Shown here one piece after another: positions 53,749 through 64,000 of a stretch of 64,000 nucleotides of DNA (positions are counted from its first letter, which is position 1; every line of letters starts with the position of its first letter). A program made the translations under genes and the position numbers. The notes beneath the pieces were generated by a model, which ran no database searches, was not told the origin of the DNA, and worked only from the letters and a program-made list of their open reading frames with translations. Source of the DNA: Ophioceras dolichostomum (Eukaryota > Ascomycota > Sordariomycetes > Magnaporthales > Ophioceraceae); assembly GCA_003049485.1 (NCBI GenBank), contig PYST01000012.1, positions 178,434 through 242,433 on the forward strand, in the 5' to 3' direction.

Positions 53749-54336
53749 TCATCCCCTTCCTCCCCTCCCTCCCCCACGAGCCCTGTTGACGGTCGCGCGA
53801 CCCCTCGCGAGGCCGACGCCGCGGCCGCGCACGTTGCGGCTGCGGAACATGGGCGCGTTGCGGAGCATATCGGGCACGATGAAGAAGCGCACGTGGCTGC
53901 CGCGGATGTAGACCTGGTCCAGGTGGCTCACGCGGCCGTCGCGCGCGGTGACGGTGATGTCGCGAAGCTGGACGTTCATGTTGTCTTCGGCTGTTTTGTT
54001 TGTTCGAGGTTTCTAGTTAGTCGGTGAAGAAGGATAGACGGACGAAGACGAAGGAGCGAGCAGAGGGTTGGTCTTGGCGGTTGGTCTGGGCTGAAGAAGG
54101 GCATGCGCGCGACGCGCGGGTTGGGTTTTACCTTCTATCAGCTTGCCGCGGTATGTCTGTCCTGTCGTGACCTCGAGGGTGACGATGTGGCCCTGTGTGC
54201 GGGGGGAGGAGGCGCGAAGCTTGGTTAGCAGCCGAGAAAGAGAGAAGGATGTGTGGACGGCAGTGTATTGGGGGTTGGGTGGACGAACCTGGGCCTCGTT
54301 TAGCAGCTTGATTGGAATTCCGATCGTGGAAGTCAT
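53749..54336 (-). CDS. SMD3: Small nuclear ribonucleoprotein SmD3
   Basis: Three exons, 54336-54289, 54192-54132 and 53990-53749; 116 residues. Spliced sequence reads [56 protein letters not shown], then [20 protein letters not shown]. These are Sm motifs 1 and 2 of SmD3, a core protein of spliceosomal U snRNPs. The C-terminus is an RG-rich tail, the usual site of arginine methylation. The first intron is 96 nt, a multiple of three with no in-frame stop, so an unspliced transcript would read through it in frame. Both donors (GTTCGT, GTAAAA) are slightly off consensus. Confidence 0.94.
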
Positions 54337-54730
54337 CTTGGCGGCGGTAGGGACGGACGGCGGAGAGGAGATATGTGCAGTCGCAGGCGCGGAGTACCAG
54401 TTGCTGATGATCGCGACTTGGAAGCTTGATGAAGTTGGGAAATTTTGGGGTCGTTGTGGCGGCAGTGGCTCTCTCTCCTCACTGTGGCTTGAGCTTCCTT
54501 GCACTGTGGGCCATTCTTGGTTTCGGTGGTAGCCCACTAATATCTCCACTACTGTACCGTCCCTCAACATTGAGACTAAACTTTAACATCACGTACGGGT
54601 CAACGTTCTCACTTGATGAAAACATTAGAGATTTGTTATCGGGGCGGGGCCAGATCTATCCAGAACGAATGCTATTGAATGCTATGAAATTACCCCCCTG
54701 CAACTAACCGAGGGCCTCCCTCGCTGGCTT
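54337..54730. other. Intergenic, SmD3 promoter
   Basis: About 390 bases between the SmD3 start and the 3' end of the glycosyltransferase gene. No other feature seen. Confidence 0.5.
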
Positions 54731-56550
54731 TCAGTTCCCCTCAATCTCTGCCAAGACAAACCTGGCTGCCTGGGCACCCCCTCCCTGGTTCTCCTCGGCC
54801 AGCTTCTTCGCCCTAGCCTTGAATTCATCTCTACGCTTCAACACGACGTCGAGGAGCTCCGGCGCGAGCTCTTCTGCGGACCACCTGGGCCTCATTGTCC
54901 GGCTCCCCCACCGGCCGATGCCCAAGATCTCGGCTCGTTGCGCGAAGTCGAAGCAGTCAGCCCATACGGGCAGGACGACCTGCGGAACACCCGCGCTGGA
55001 TTTGCCCCCATCCCGTTAGTTAATCGGAGCTGGCCTGTGTCAAGGGGTGGTGAGAGTGAAGCGTGAGGAGGAGCCTTGCGTGCAGCTTACCAGATTGCCT
55101 CCAGGAAAGAATTTGCGCCCCCGTGGTTCACGGAGCACACCACGTGGCCGCTCAGAAGGACAGCGTTGGGCTCGGGCTTGACCCAGTCGATGATCCTCAC
55201 TCTATCGTTCTCGATTTCCTTTCCTATGATACTGTGGATCTTGCACCCGGGCTCGCTCACCGGGTAGTTGCCCTCCTTCTTCAGCTTCCACAGCACTTGG
55301 ATGGAGGACTTGGCTGCGTCTGCCTCGGCCGCCTGCATCAGGGTGCGAAGGGCAAGTGCCATCTCCGCTGCGTCCGCCTCCGATGCCTGCAAATGCGTCC
55401 CCAGGTTGATGTACACGGTCGGTCCCTTCGACAGCCACTGCTCGAGCTCGGGATCAACCTCAGACACGGGAGGTGCTGGTCGCGGCATCGGCCCACACGC
55501 TCGAACGTGCTCAGGGACCACGATCCCAGGATACTCGATCCCGGGGTTACTCGCGATCAGTATCTTGAGCCCTTTGATAGGGGTCAGACCCAGCTCAGCA
55601 GTAGTCAAGACCTTTGCGCCGGTCTGCGACAGCACGTACTGGCGTATCTCGTTGGCACGTGTGTTGAACAAGAACTGGAACCCCAAGCAACAGAGAAGGA
55701 AGAGGTTGAGCGGCACAAGGTACCACGGGACGGGGAACGGTAGCGCGCTTCCAATCCTGATATGATATGAGGCACTGGTGTCAGTCTTTCCTTCAGACTC
55801 GTCAGGCCACATCTTACCACGAAGTATGAGACGGTGCAAGTGCAGCAGTCTCCCAATTCTGACGGCGCATGAGGTTGGTTGGTCTTACACGGGATATTTC
55901 CACACCAGAGTCGAGAAGTCCTTAGGCGAGCACGCAGGCACAAAGATGGTTTCCGAGCCATTAGTCTGTCTGCATCTAGTGATGTTTGACGCGGAATCGG
56001 GGCTTTTGCTTCTTACCTTGATGGTGTTGGGGCTAAGAATCACCCACTTGATGCCGGACTTGTTCGCTGCCGTCATCCCCGGCGCGAACATGCTGTTGAC
56101 AGCAATAATGTCCGGGCTCACCTCGGTGATGATCTGCATGATCGAGTTATAGACTTTCACAAGCTCTGGGCCATCCCAGGGGCACATGACGACTGCTAGG
56201 TCACGTAGGAACAGCTGCGTGTTCTTGAAGCTCGGGGGTAGCCCGAGAGAATCTGGGAGATAGCTTGGCTTGCCGGGGCTATGCAGCCACATGGCTTCAG
56301 ACCACGCGAGACCTCCGATCTCGTGCAGGACGATGGGCTTGGCCGTGGGCGCCGTACGGAGAGCGAATTCGTTGGTGGCCGCCAAAGAGCTCTTGATGGC
56401 CCCGAAAGTTGCGAGATGAACCTCGACTGACGGATCCTCGTGCATAAGCGCGTGGCCCAAGGAGAGGTGAACCGTGACTTCTCCCGCATCCACGTTGGTG
56501 AGCAGGAGCACCTTTCGGGGTAGCTTCTTGTCCGGGTTGTGCGGCGCCAT
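54731..56550 (-). CDS. UDP-glycosyltransferase (GT1-like)
   Basis: Four exons, 56550-56017, 55965-55889, 55756-55091 and 54995-54731; 513 residues. The N-terminal domain begins KVLLLTNVDAGEVTVHLSLG. The C-terminal domain has PTVYINLGTHLQASEADAAE, then VRIIDWVKPEPNAVL and the donor-binding motif VVCSVNHGGANSFLEAI, followed by AGVPQVVLPVW. These are hallmarks of UGT enzymes that move sugar from UDP-sugar to small hydrophobic acceptors. A hydrophobic stretch (WYLVPLNLFLLCCLGFQFLF) in the middle may touch the membrane. The first intron is only 51 nt and in frame (GTAAGA donor, CAG acceptor). The last splice places Cys before AGVPQ. Acceptor unknown; role in detoxification or secondary metabolism is inferred. 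Confidence 0.87.
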
Positions 56551-58573
56551 GTTAGCGGCTATCGGGAGTTGTGATGGACGTTTGAGAGATCTCAGTGCAG
56601 CTGGAGTTGACGATGGGGAAAATGAAGTGAAGAAAGAGGGTAGAGAGGAGAAGGTGGAGTGGAATAAAACGACAAAGGATGGGTCGGGAGATGCGCAATT
56701 CTCACCGCCGCTGTGATGTCTTATTCACTGCCGCCACATTTAGGTAACACCACGACCTGGACCGATTGACAAGAACAAACATCATGCTCGGCTAGGACGA
56801 CGATGATTACGGAGTTATGGAGGGGCTGCTTGCTTCTTGATCCGGCACAGCACACCGCCGGGAAATTTGCATCAAACGGGCCTTGCCTGCACCAGAATAG
56901 AGCTGAAGGTGAGCGAGCCAGGATTGGCTGGCCTGCCAGGGGACGAGAGAAACATCGACCGAAAGGAGATAGGGCAGACAGGGCTAGCTGAGCTTACTGG
57001 TAACATTCCATGGCAACGTGCGATTGAATTTTTTAATTTTTTTTTTTGAGTCCGAGTTGGTTTGCGACTTTCTACCACAGTATGTAGGCCTCACTTCCTC
57101 CAGTCTCCCCTACATCCCTGCCCGTACCCATCACTCGACTCATCGATGTGCATACGCGCCGACAGCGTGGAGTGCGAGGTTTTTCAGCAGGGTGACCAAG
57201 CAAGTCCGAACAATCAGTCGCTCCTGGCATGCTGACCAAGCCTTACTTCGTCTTTGCCGGCCTTTCAATTCTCAGATCCTTCATATATATTCCTACCAGT
57301 CCTAGAAGACCAGACATGTCTTTGAGCCTCGTCCTACAAGGTCAATGTGCTCGGCTTTCACGGCCTTTTTGCACGACGGTAAACATCATTTCCTGGATCA
57401 CAGCGGGTGATTTCCGGAGAAACTCCATTCTAGCGCTGAGTGGCACCAGTGTGCCCCTGCCACACAGCCTCATCGAAGGCATTGGCTCGACGAGAATGGT
57501 CGATGACCACGAGCCGCCGAAAGGTCGGGCGAGGCCAGCCCTCTTCCGCCAAAGCTGGCGGTGGCCGGAAAAGGCCTCGTTATTCTTTAATTATTAACTT
57601 ACTCGATTGGATGTGCAATATGCAACCCGGCGCGGCTCGCTCACGCGCTCGCTTCCAAGGCACTCGCCAGGCATCTATCCAGCTTCGGCTTGGTTCTCCG
57701 AAAAGCGTCAAACCCCAACAAAGGCAAGTTTCTCTTTCTCCCTTCCAGCCTAATTCCTTGCCGCTTTTGTCGGCGTTGACCTCCCGCCGATATCGCGAAC
57801 CGAACGCGCCGTGGGCGGCTCGCGGCCTATGGGCACCCTCCTTTCCGTTTCCGAGCCTGCGGCTCAGCCCGATGAGGCAGCAATGCATATCGCCGATGTC
57901 CCGGAGAAGTTCTCGTGGACACCCGAAGACATCACTCCGGATTTCACAATGTCATTTTCAAGGACGAATGCCTCTCGTCATGCTAGAATTTGCATTTCTG
58001 CAGTCTGCCTTCGTTTCACCAGCATGTTGACGTGTTCCTGCATGCCAGTGTCTGCACATCAAGTTGCTTTTTCTGCGGTTTTCCGCGAGATGTTCGTTGA
58101 CGGCTTCCAATCAGAAGGCTGCTCCGGGTCTAAGGAGCTTGAGGAAGCTGCTGGACGGTCCTGCAGAAAACTGGTCAGATTTCGTTTTTTTTTTCTTCGC
58201 CCTCCTCTACGCTCCGAAAAAAACACCGCCCCTTTCTTCCTCTGCCTTGGCCCCGAGACCCAGCTTGCACGCTTGAAATTGGCAGGGCTTTCTAGTTCCG
58301 TGATCAGCCGATCCACCCCTTCTACCCAAGGCGTCGCCGAGCTGAAAGTCCCATTGACGAGGTGCCTTTTCGGGTTTCATTGAGACGGACTGAAGGCATG
58401 GAGTGGATTTTTGTACTGCCTTTCTGGCCGATGTCACCGGTATATATATACCGAGCCACCCACCCAGACGTCCGGACATAGTTTCTCGCTTTCCTTTTGT
58501 CCAAAACCTAAGCCGCTGCTTTAGACCGTCCCGCTGCAGGACTCTCCCTCGACATAACAGCTACCTGATAGTC
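56551..58573. other. Intergenic region of 2.0 kb
   Basis: Divergent promoter space between the glycosyltransferase and the Gln-rich gene. An open stretch near 57811-58000 reads MHIADVPEKFSWTPEDITPD, which looks protein-like, but I found no start, splice partner or family for it. A CGG-TATATATATA-CCG palindrome lies at 58438-58453. Confidence 0.45.
58438..58453. promoter_or_regulatory. 16-bp palindrome CGGTATATATATACCG, TATA and possible zinc-cluster site
   Basis: A perfect palindrome about 125 bases upstream of ATG 58574. The core can serve as TATA box; the flanking CGG and CCG triplets, ten bases apart and inverted, have the form bound by Zn2Cys6 regulators. Confidence 0.45.
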
Positions 58574-59418
58574 ATGGCTCCCCACTCTCACTGTAGCGAC
58601 AGCCAGCGCCATCATCGTCGTCGTCGCCACCACAAACAAGAAAACCAGCAGAACCAAGATCAGCAGCAAGGAGGTCAACAAGAGCAAAGCCAGAAGCAGC
58701 AAGGCTCACAGCAACACCAGCCTCAAGACTCGACTCAAGCCCAGACTTCGAACCAGGGCCAGGAATCCACGACTACCCCGGCGGCCACCGACGCTCCGAA
58801 GCCATGGTCTGAGTGGGTTGCCCACGAGGACGGGAGCTGGTTCTATCGGGGGAGGCTGAACTCAGATGGTACTTTACACCGGTGGACCCTGCAACCACGG
58901 ATCCTCTTATTTCATGCCGAAAGAGTCCTAACGATTGGCAGGTGAATGGGAGTATGAGTTTACAGACGGCGTCTCGGTGATCCCCCAGGCAGGTGTGTGT
59001 TGACCGGTACCTTCCCAACCAGCTCAGGCTCCATCGCCCATCGCCCTGCCTGCCCAACTGCTCCACCGTCGCCCCCTACCGGTCGCTGACAGAAGCCAGG
59101 ACGATAAGCCACCACCAGTTCCACCGCCAGTTCCTCCGTACAGAAAAGCGCCCAAGTCTCGCCACCCCCTTCGCAGATCGCAAGCAGCTCCGCCCGATCG
59201 AAATCACAGTGAGTAACTAGCACAAGCACGCGAGGACTCAGGAGGGTCCGCTCACGGGAACAGACACTATGAACACTATCTATCCGGATGCCAACCAAAA
59301 GCCACCTTGACACAGTTATAAGAAACTCTCCTCCCGCTCATGGCGAAAGCAGAAGATCATGGACCCGAATATCAGGGTGACTGGATGGCTGGAGCATGTG
59401 GACTCGGCTGCAGGGTAG
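58574..59418 (+). CDS. Gln-rich protein of unknown function (multi-exon, provisional model)
   Basis: Provisional exons 58574-58868, 58942-58992, 59023-59212 and 59316-59418; 212 residues. The N-terminus is a Gln/His/Ser-rich stretch (QENQQNQDQQQGGQQEQSQK). It is followed by a compact WSEWVAHEDGSWFYRGRLNS block continued after the first intron by DGEWEYEFTDGVSVIP. The third exon is Pro-rich (DDKPPPVPPPVPPYRKAPKS) and the fourth basic (YKKLSSRSWRKQKIMDPN, RVTGWLEHVDSAAG). The first intron is well supported (GTACTT donor, CTAAC, GGCAG). The second would be only 30 nt, too short to trust, so that junction is unresolved. No known domain; the aromatic Trp/Tyr block resembles short motifs in fungal proteins of unknown role. 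No signal peptide. Confidence 0.5.
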
Positions 59419-59734
59419 GTCTAGTGCTACGCAATCAGGGCGTGCAGGCAGCAACGGGAGATGATATCGTTGAGGGCCACGTCACATGGATGACAGACTT
59501 CTTTGCATGGAGGATATGACTCTTTTCTCAAAGGAAGCATCAAATTTCCACATGGCATTTCATCATGGCATATCTCATGTAACAACATTCTCGAAACAAT
59601 ATTACGAAACATCGGTAAAATTGCCCAGTTATCCAGTCGTTCGCCCCAGAGAACCTGCATCCCTGACCACCTGACCGGCCACCACGTCCTTCTCTCCACC
59701 GCCGCCCTCGTTCTCGCTCTTCCCAGCCTTATCC
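59419..59734. other. Convergent intergenic region
   Basis: About 315 bases of 3' flank for the Gln-rich gene and the reductase gene. AT-richer, no gene seen. Confidence 0.5.
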
Positions 59735-61950
59735 TCACTCGTCCTGGATCTTTACCACCAACTTCTTGTCCGCCTTGCCGTTCTCCAGCGTCCAGCACGC
59801 CTCGACGACCTTGTCCCACCCGGAGCCCTCGACGAGCGTGTAGTCCAGGGGGGTGATGTCGCCGCTCTCGATAAACTTCTCGAGCACGGGGATGTAACCC
59901 GCGATGTCCTTCGTAGTCTCGATGCCGAGCTTGTCCTCCCTCCGCCCGAGCTGTCCCAGGTGTATGCGGTACTCGGTGATTGAGGCGGGCGTGTTGTACT
60001 CGGACCTGAATACTCGACGAGGAGGGCGTGGGTGGGTGGGTGGTCAGTAAGGCAAGGCAAGGCAAGGCAAGGCAAGGCAAGACGGACACGCCCACCCCCT
60101 GTGCGCTTTTTCACATGCTTCCAGAAAACCATGCCCAGAAATTCCAATTTCCACATGCGACCGCCCCCGACGATCCCCTGATTTGCACATGGACGGAGAA
60201 AAAAAATCGACCGTTTGCCCCTGGGCTGACTTGCGCCCGGCTTGTGAGGGCTAACTTAGCCTAGCAGCCAACGTCACTCATCCATCGCTCCGTCATCCCA
60301 CACTGGTGAGATAACGTGGGGGTAAAAGGAACAAGAGAGAATTTGCAGTAGCAAGCGAGCAGTGCTGTACTGTGCAACGTGACTGAAAATTTCTTCTTGG
60401 CCAAAAATCGCTCATCGACCCGACGCAGTCCAGTCCTGCACGATCTAGAATCTGACACACACACACCTGCTCACCCACCACCCCGGGCCGAGCCATCTAT
60501 CTCCTCTCCCCCCAAGACAAACAGGAATTTGTCAGGATGGGGGACTTGGATAGTGGAAGGTGAGTTGCTGGCTGCTGGTACGGCAGATACGGCAAGCAGC
60601 GACCGACTTAAACTTGGAAAAACTTCGACATTGATCTGATATTAAAATAAAAACAAAACTCACCAGTCATCAACCGTCGTGAACCACTTAGGCGTCACGG
60701 CGCACACCTCCTCGAGCGCCCTGACGGCCAGGCGGTAGCCGTACGCGCTCGCGTCGAAGACCCGCGCGAACTTGCCGCCGTCCGTCGCCTTGCGGATCGC
60801 GGCGACCTGCTCGTCCTCGCCCAGGCGGTGGTTCAGGGAGGCGTGGGCGCCGGCGTCGAGCACGATCTTCTCTTTGTCCGGGGAGCACGTCGCTAGGACT
60901 TTGTAGCCGCAGAGGCGGGCGAGCTGGGTGGGTAGGTAGAGAAGAGGGCTGGCTGTTAGCGAAACGTGTTTCGTCCGTTCGACTGTCCGTCCGTGTTGTC
61001 CTTCTCCTTGGGTAGGTAGGCATGTAGGCCGGGAAGGCAACCAGCTAGGTAGCCAATAGTTGGTTCTCTATGTAGGTAGATGGGTAGTTATCTTCTTTTC
61101 CTTCCTGTCCAGGTTCAACCAACCAACCACCTACCTGGATCCCGTATTGCCCAACATTCCCCGAGCCTCCAATCACAACCACCCATTCGTCTTTCTCCTC
61201 GGCCTTCGTGCCGGGTTCCGGAAGTGTCATGTTCGTGCCCGATAGCAAGGCAAGCGCAGCGGTCTAATGTTATCAGGTGTGCCACCACACCCCGCCAGCA
61301 ACAGAATCAGCATCAGCATCAGCACTAGCTTCCGTCTGGTCAGGGGAAAGAAGCCACCACCACAAAGCTCGTCTCGTCTCGTCTCATCTCGCGATGGATA
61401 GGTACCTAGAAAACACTTACATCCAACCCCACTCCGATCGTGCACGCCGCCTCGGCCGAGACGTTAGCCCCGCGCTTGAAGGCGAGGTCCTCGTCCATCA
61501 GGAAGTACTCCTGGAAGGTGGAGTACTTGTTCTGGCCCACGGCCGTGCAGCCGTAGACGTGGTCGCCGACCTGGAGGCGGGACACGCCCGGTCCGGCCTC
61601 GACGACGACGCCGCTCCCGTCACAGCCGAGCACGGCCGGCCAGGAGACGACGAGCACGCCGGTTTGGCGCATCAGAGGCTCGCTGGGAGAGGGCGGGTTT
61701 TGGTTTGGTTCGTCGTGTTTCTCAGTGGTGTATGTTCGTTTGCAAGGTGGGTCCGGCCTGGGAGAGACCGAGACAAAGGCACTGTGCCCAAATCGGAGGA
61801 CGGACAAGCACAGACTTACACAGGATTGATCCCAGTGAACAGGCCCTTGACCAGCACTTGGTTTGGCCCGGGCTTGGGGCGCGCCAGGTCACTGACCACG
61901 ACCCAGGGCTTCATAGGGCCCTCGATGGTGATGCCCGTCTGAGTGGCCAT
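59735..61950 (-). CDS. Medium-chain zinc-type dehydrogenase/reductase, TOXD-like
   Basis: Five exons, 61950-61820, 61682-61421, 61263-61135, 60923-60664 and 60005-59735; 350 residues, every phase consistent. The N-terminal GroES-like domain has PKPGPNQVLVKGLFTGINPV and VLGCDGSGVVVEAGPGVSRL, then GDHVYG. The Rossmann fold has VVVIGGSGNVGQYGIQLARL (glycines at 163-169), and the tail ends with TLENGKADKKLVVKIQD. The zinc ligands of classical alcohol dehydrogenases are not apparent, so it is probably an NADPH-dependent enoyl reductase or quinone oxidoreductase type. Related fungal proteins, including those named TOXD, often lie in or near secondary-metabolite loci; here only a glycosyltransferase is nearby. 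Introns are long (137, 157, 211 and 658 nt). Substrate unknown. Confidence 0.9.
60047..60081. repeat. GGCAA pentanucleotide repeat in an intron
   Basis: About seven GGCAA units inside the 658-nt fourth intron of the reductase gene. Simple tandem repeat, likely length-variable. Confidence 0.85.
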
Positions 61951-63815
61951 GGCGTCTGATGATGAGTGCAGTGTCCGATGTTGCTGGGGCTGATTCTCTT
62001 GGGCCGCTGCTAAGGTGAAAAGTGACAGAATGCGGGTCGTGCGAACTGGACAGGACTCTACACCAAAAAATCAAGGGCACCCAAATCGAACCGTCGATTT
62101 GCGATTTGTGATTTCGCAATGCCCAACTTCTTTCCGGCGAGGAGGGGCCCGGTCTTCCTCGCCTATTTATCTAATAGAAGACCATCACGAGCCAAACCGC
62201 CGCCAGCCCGTCAAACAGTCGCCCGGCCGCACTATCGACACCGAGCAGGGCTAGGACGGCCTCTGGGTGGCTGGATGCACCTCCTTGCTAACTCCGACCT
62301 GATCCTATATATGAAGACGGCGAGTTTGATTGTCTGGATATCCGTTAGTGTTAGTGGTTGCCCGCTCGGGAGCATCACCCGAGAGCTTCATCCGGAAGCT
62401 AGTATTGTCGCCCACTGCTGCTGCTTGATAGAAGGTAAGCGCGGCGTAGAGGTCTGCCCGAGAATACATGTGATAGGCCTGCTACCACACTACTACTGCA
62501 GCACCGGCAGCTTGCAGCTCGCTAGCATCCACTAGCGAACTAACATCCAGCCTCAGCCCTGGAGATAAACAAGATAAACGTCTTCACCCAATACTTCATG
62601 CACATGTCCCCGCGCTTGGGGACGGAGATAATCAGATATTGTTAGAATTCTTTTGAGGGCACAAGCAGCTTAACGGTACCTTTCGACCTGTGCCCAAAGA
62701 CTCAGTTCAGGGCACGCGTTTACCACTCTTGCCCTTCGCGGACGGTTGATCCACTCCGAGCTGCCTCGCAAAGCTCCTGCTCTCACAATAAGCTTCTTCT
62801 GACTTCTGAGGCTCTTTTGCGCCGAGAGGTGCCCCACACATAGAGAAGTGGCTTCAACGGCCCGGCCGAGTGGCATAGGGTATGTGACTGCCCGAATACC
62901 TGACGTCTGCCCTTAGACGTCTCAGGCTCAGCAAACAGCCACTCCTCCCTCCGCTTGACAGTCCAAACAAGTTCAGGCCTCAGGCTGCTACTTGCTTCCT
63001 CAGCAGAAGCGTCTCCACCTGTCACTCACCAACAACGGCCACGCTTTCCTCCTCAACGCTTTCACCCGAACTTTGAATTCCTTTCTTCTCCTCCACGTGC
63101 TTTGCTCCGGAGAGAGTAGTGCTACCTCTTTACCTCGTGCTGCTGCCTGGCCGTTCTTGTTTTGCTTCTATTCCTTTCTTGTCGTCCCGTCTCTGTTTGA
63201 AATCAGACACCCTTGTGGCTCGCCACCGTCCTCAGTTACTACCTATATAGTTAGAAATCACGACTTTTTGCCTCTTTGAGCTCAGGGTCTGAGTTCTGGC
63301 CGCTTTAACCTGAGCAGGACGGACTGAGCACAGGTGATCACAGGGTGATTGGCCTGAGCCGCCTTGGCGTCGTTTCAGCACCCCGGGTAAACTTGCCAAG
63401 GGAACTGCTACGGTATCGCCCACTCTGTCAACACGCCTGCCTCCAGGTTTCAGGCGCACCTGGCAAAATACATACCTCTGGTTAGAGTGGCCAGTAACTG
63501 CTGCGTCCAGGCTCCAGGTACAGCTGGCAATCACCTGCTTTCTGGCTACAGGTCAATCTGTCTGCACTTGGGCACCTTTTCCATGTTCCCGCACTGCCTG
63601 GCGCGGGGGCCATAGGCTTTTCCCGCTAGCGACAGACATTTGGGGCTGGTGGCCGGGATGGCGCCGTGGGGCCACCTGCTTGCACATCGAGAGACCTTGA
63701 GAAGCCCACTCTACAGAATAAAGAGCAGCCTAACTATTGGCCGACGGGGAAAGGAGTTTTCTGCCACGACTTAGCACAAGGAGCTCCCACCTGCTTGAGC
63801 CAAAAGGACGAGAAT

Positions 63816-63835
63816 ATCAAGTCTAACGACTTGAT
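63816..63835. repeat. Perfect 8-bp stem hairpin with 4-nt loop
   Basis: ATCAAGTC, then TAAC, then GACTTGAT. Flanked by GCTTGAG (63793-63799) and CTCAAGG (63838-63844), which extend the dyad symmetry with unpaired bases between. Confidence 0.8.
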
Positions 63836-63849
63836 CTCTCAAGGAGCTC

Positions 63850-63893
63850 TATCAATTGGCCATGCACCTTTCGGTCGGTGCGCCCAATTGATA
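63850..63893. repeat. Interrupted hairpin, 10-bp plus 5-bp stem
   Basis: TATCAATTGG (63850-63859) pairs with CCAATTGATA (63884-63893); inside it GCACC (63864-63868) pairs with GGTGC (63777 plus 100, i.e. 63877-63881). Loop TTTCGGTC. Confidence 0.8.
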
Positions 63894-64000
63894 CCGCGCC
63901 GTAACACAGGGAGGATTCTGGTTCCTGGCTGAGTCAGACGCACTGCGATCTCGTGGTTCCGTGTTGTAAACAAGATCGACCCCTTTCTGTTGGATGGAAG

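Larger units (their letters stand above)
61951..64000. other. Terminal region without a recognisable gene
   Basis: About 2 kb. No open frame has a family motif. The first part is the promoter of the reductase gene. From about 63300 on there are many short inverted repeats (CAGGTGATCAC, CACCTGG/CCAGGT pieces) and two clear hairpins at 63816-63835 and 63850-63893. It could be decayed mobile DNA, but no transposase or terminal repeat was recognised. Confidence 0.45.

Noticed and set aside
57811..58000. Short protein-like segment (MHIADVPEKFSWTPEDITPD)
   Set aside because: No family recognised, the frame after it degrades, and I could not find supporting splice sites; kept only as a note.

Overview
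The window is nuclear DNA of a filamentous ascomycete, most likely a Sordariomycete. The genes are single-copy eukaryotic housekeeping and accessory genes on both strands. They are split by mostly short GT-AG introns with CTAAC/CTGAC branch points, coding sequence is GC-rich, and there are no operons. I could place 22 genes with usable evidence, most with exon boundaries derived from splice sites, reading phase and family motifs. No rRNA, convincing tRNA, complete transposon, viral element or CRISPR array was seen.

Left third (1-22.1 kb, dense and conserved): 5' part of SEC22; an ASX-homology (DEUBAD) protein; a secreted pepsin-like aspartic protease; Elongator subunit ELP5; the U4/U6.U5 snRNP protein SNRNP27; ER glucosidase I (GH63) ending in KDEL; the Rab GAP GYP7; the Sec1-binding protein MSO1; the ribosome-biogenesis factor MAK16, divergent from the mitochondrial tRNA-modification GTPase MSS1.

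Middle (22.1-46.7 kb, gene-poor and accessory): a 54-residue acidic protein with a duplicated GRSGYN motif and a TATA box, a 7.6 kb stretch without a gene, an FAD monooxygenase with a GC-AG intron and a 12-nt micro-exon, an intracellular GH18 protein, a long low-complexity single-pass membrane protein whose frame is broken by TAG codons, a secreted DUF1996 protein, and a second empty stretch of about 3.8 kb.

Right part (46.7-64 kb): the auxilin-like J-protein SWA2, the ERAD ubiquitin-conjugating enzyme UBC7, an Mmc1-like mitochondrial protein, SmD3, then a more accessory end with a UDP-glycosyltransferase, a glutamine-rich protein of unknown role and a TOXD-like medium-chain reductase with long introns. 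The last 2 kb has no gene and carries several hairpins.

The housekeeping genes fall largely into secretion and membrane traffic (SEC22, glucosidase I, GYP7, MSO1, SWA2, UBC7) and RNA or translation work (SNRNP27, SmD3, MAK16, MSS1, ELP5). I see no clear new multi-gene system. The most unusual locus is the membrane-protein gene at 35.8-39.8 kb.
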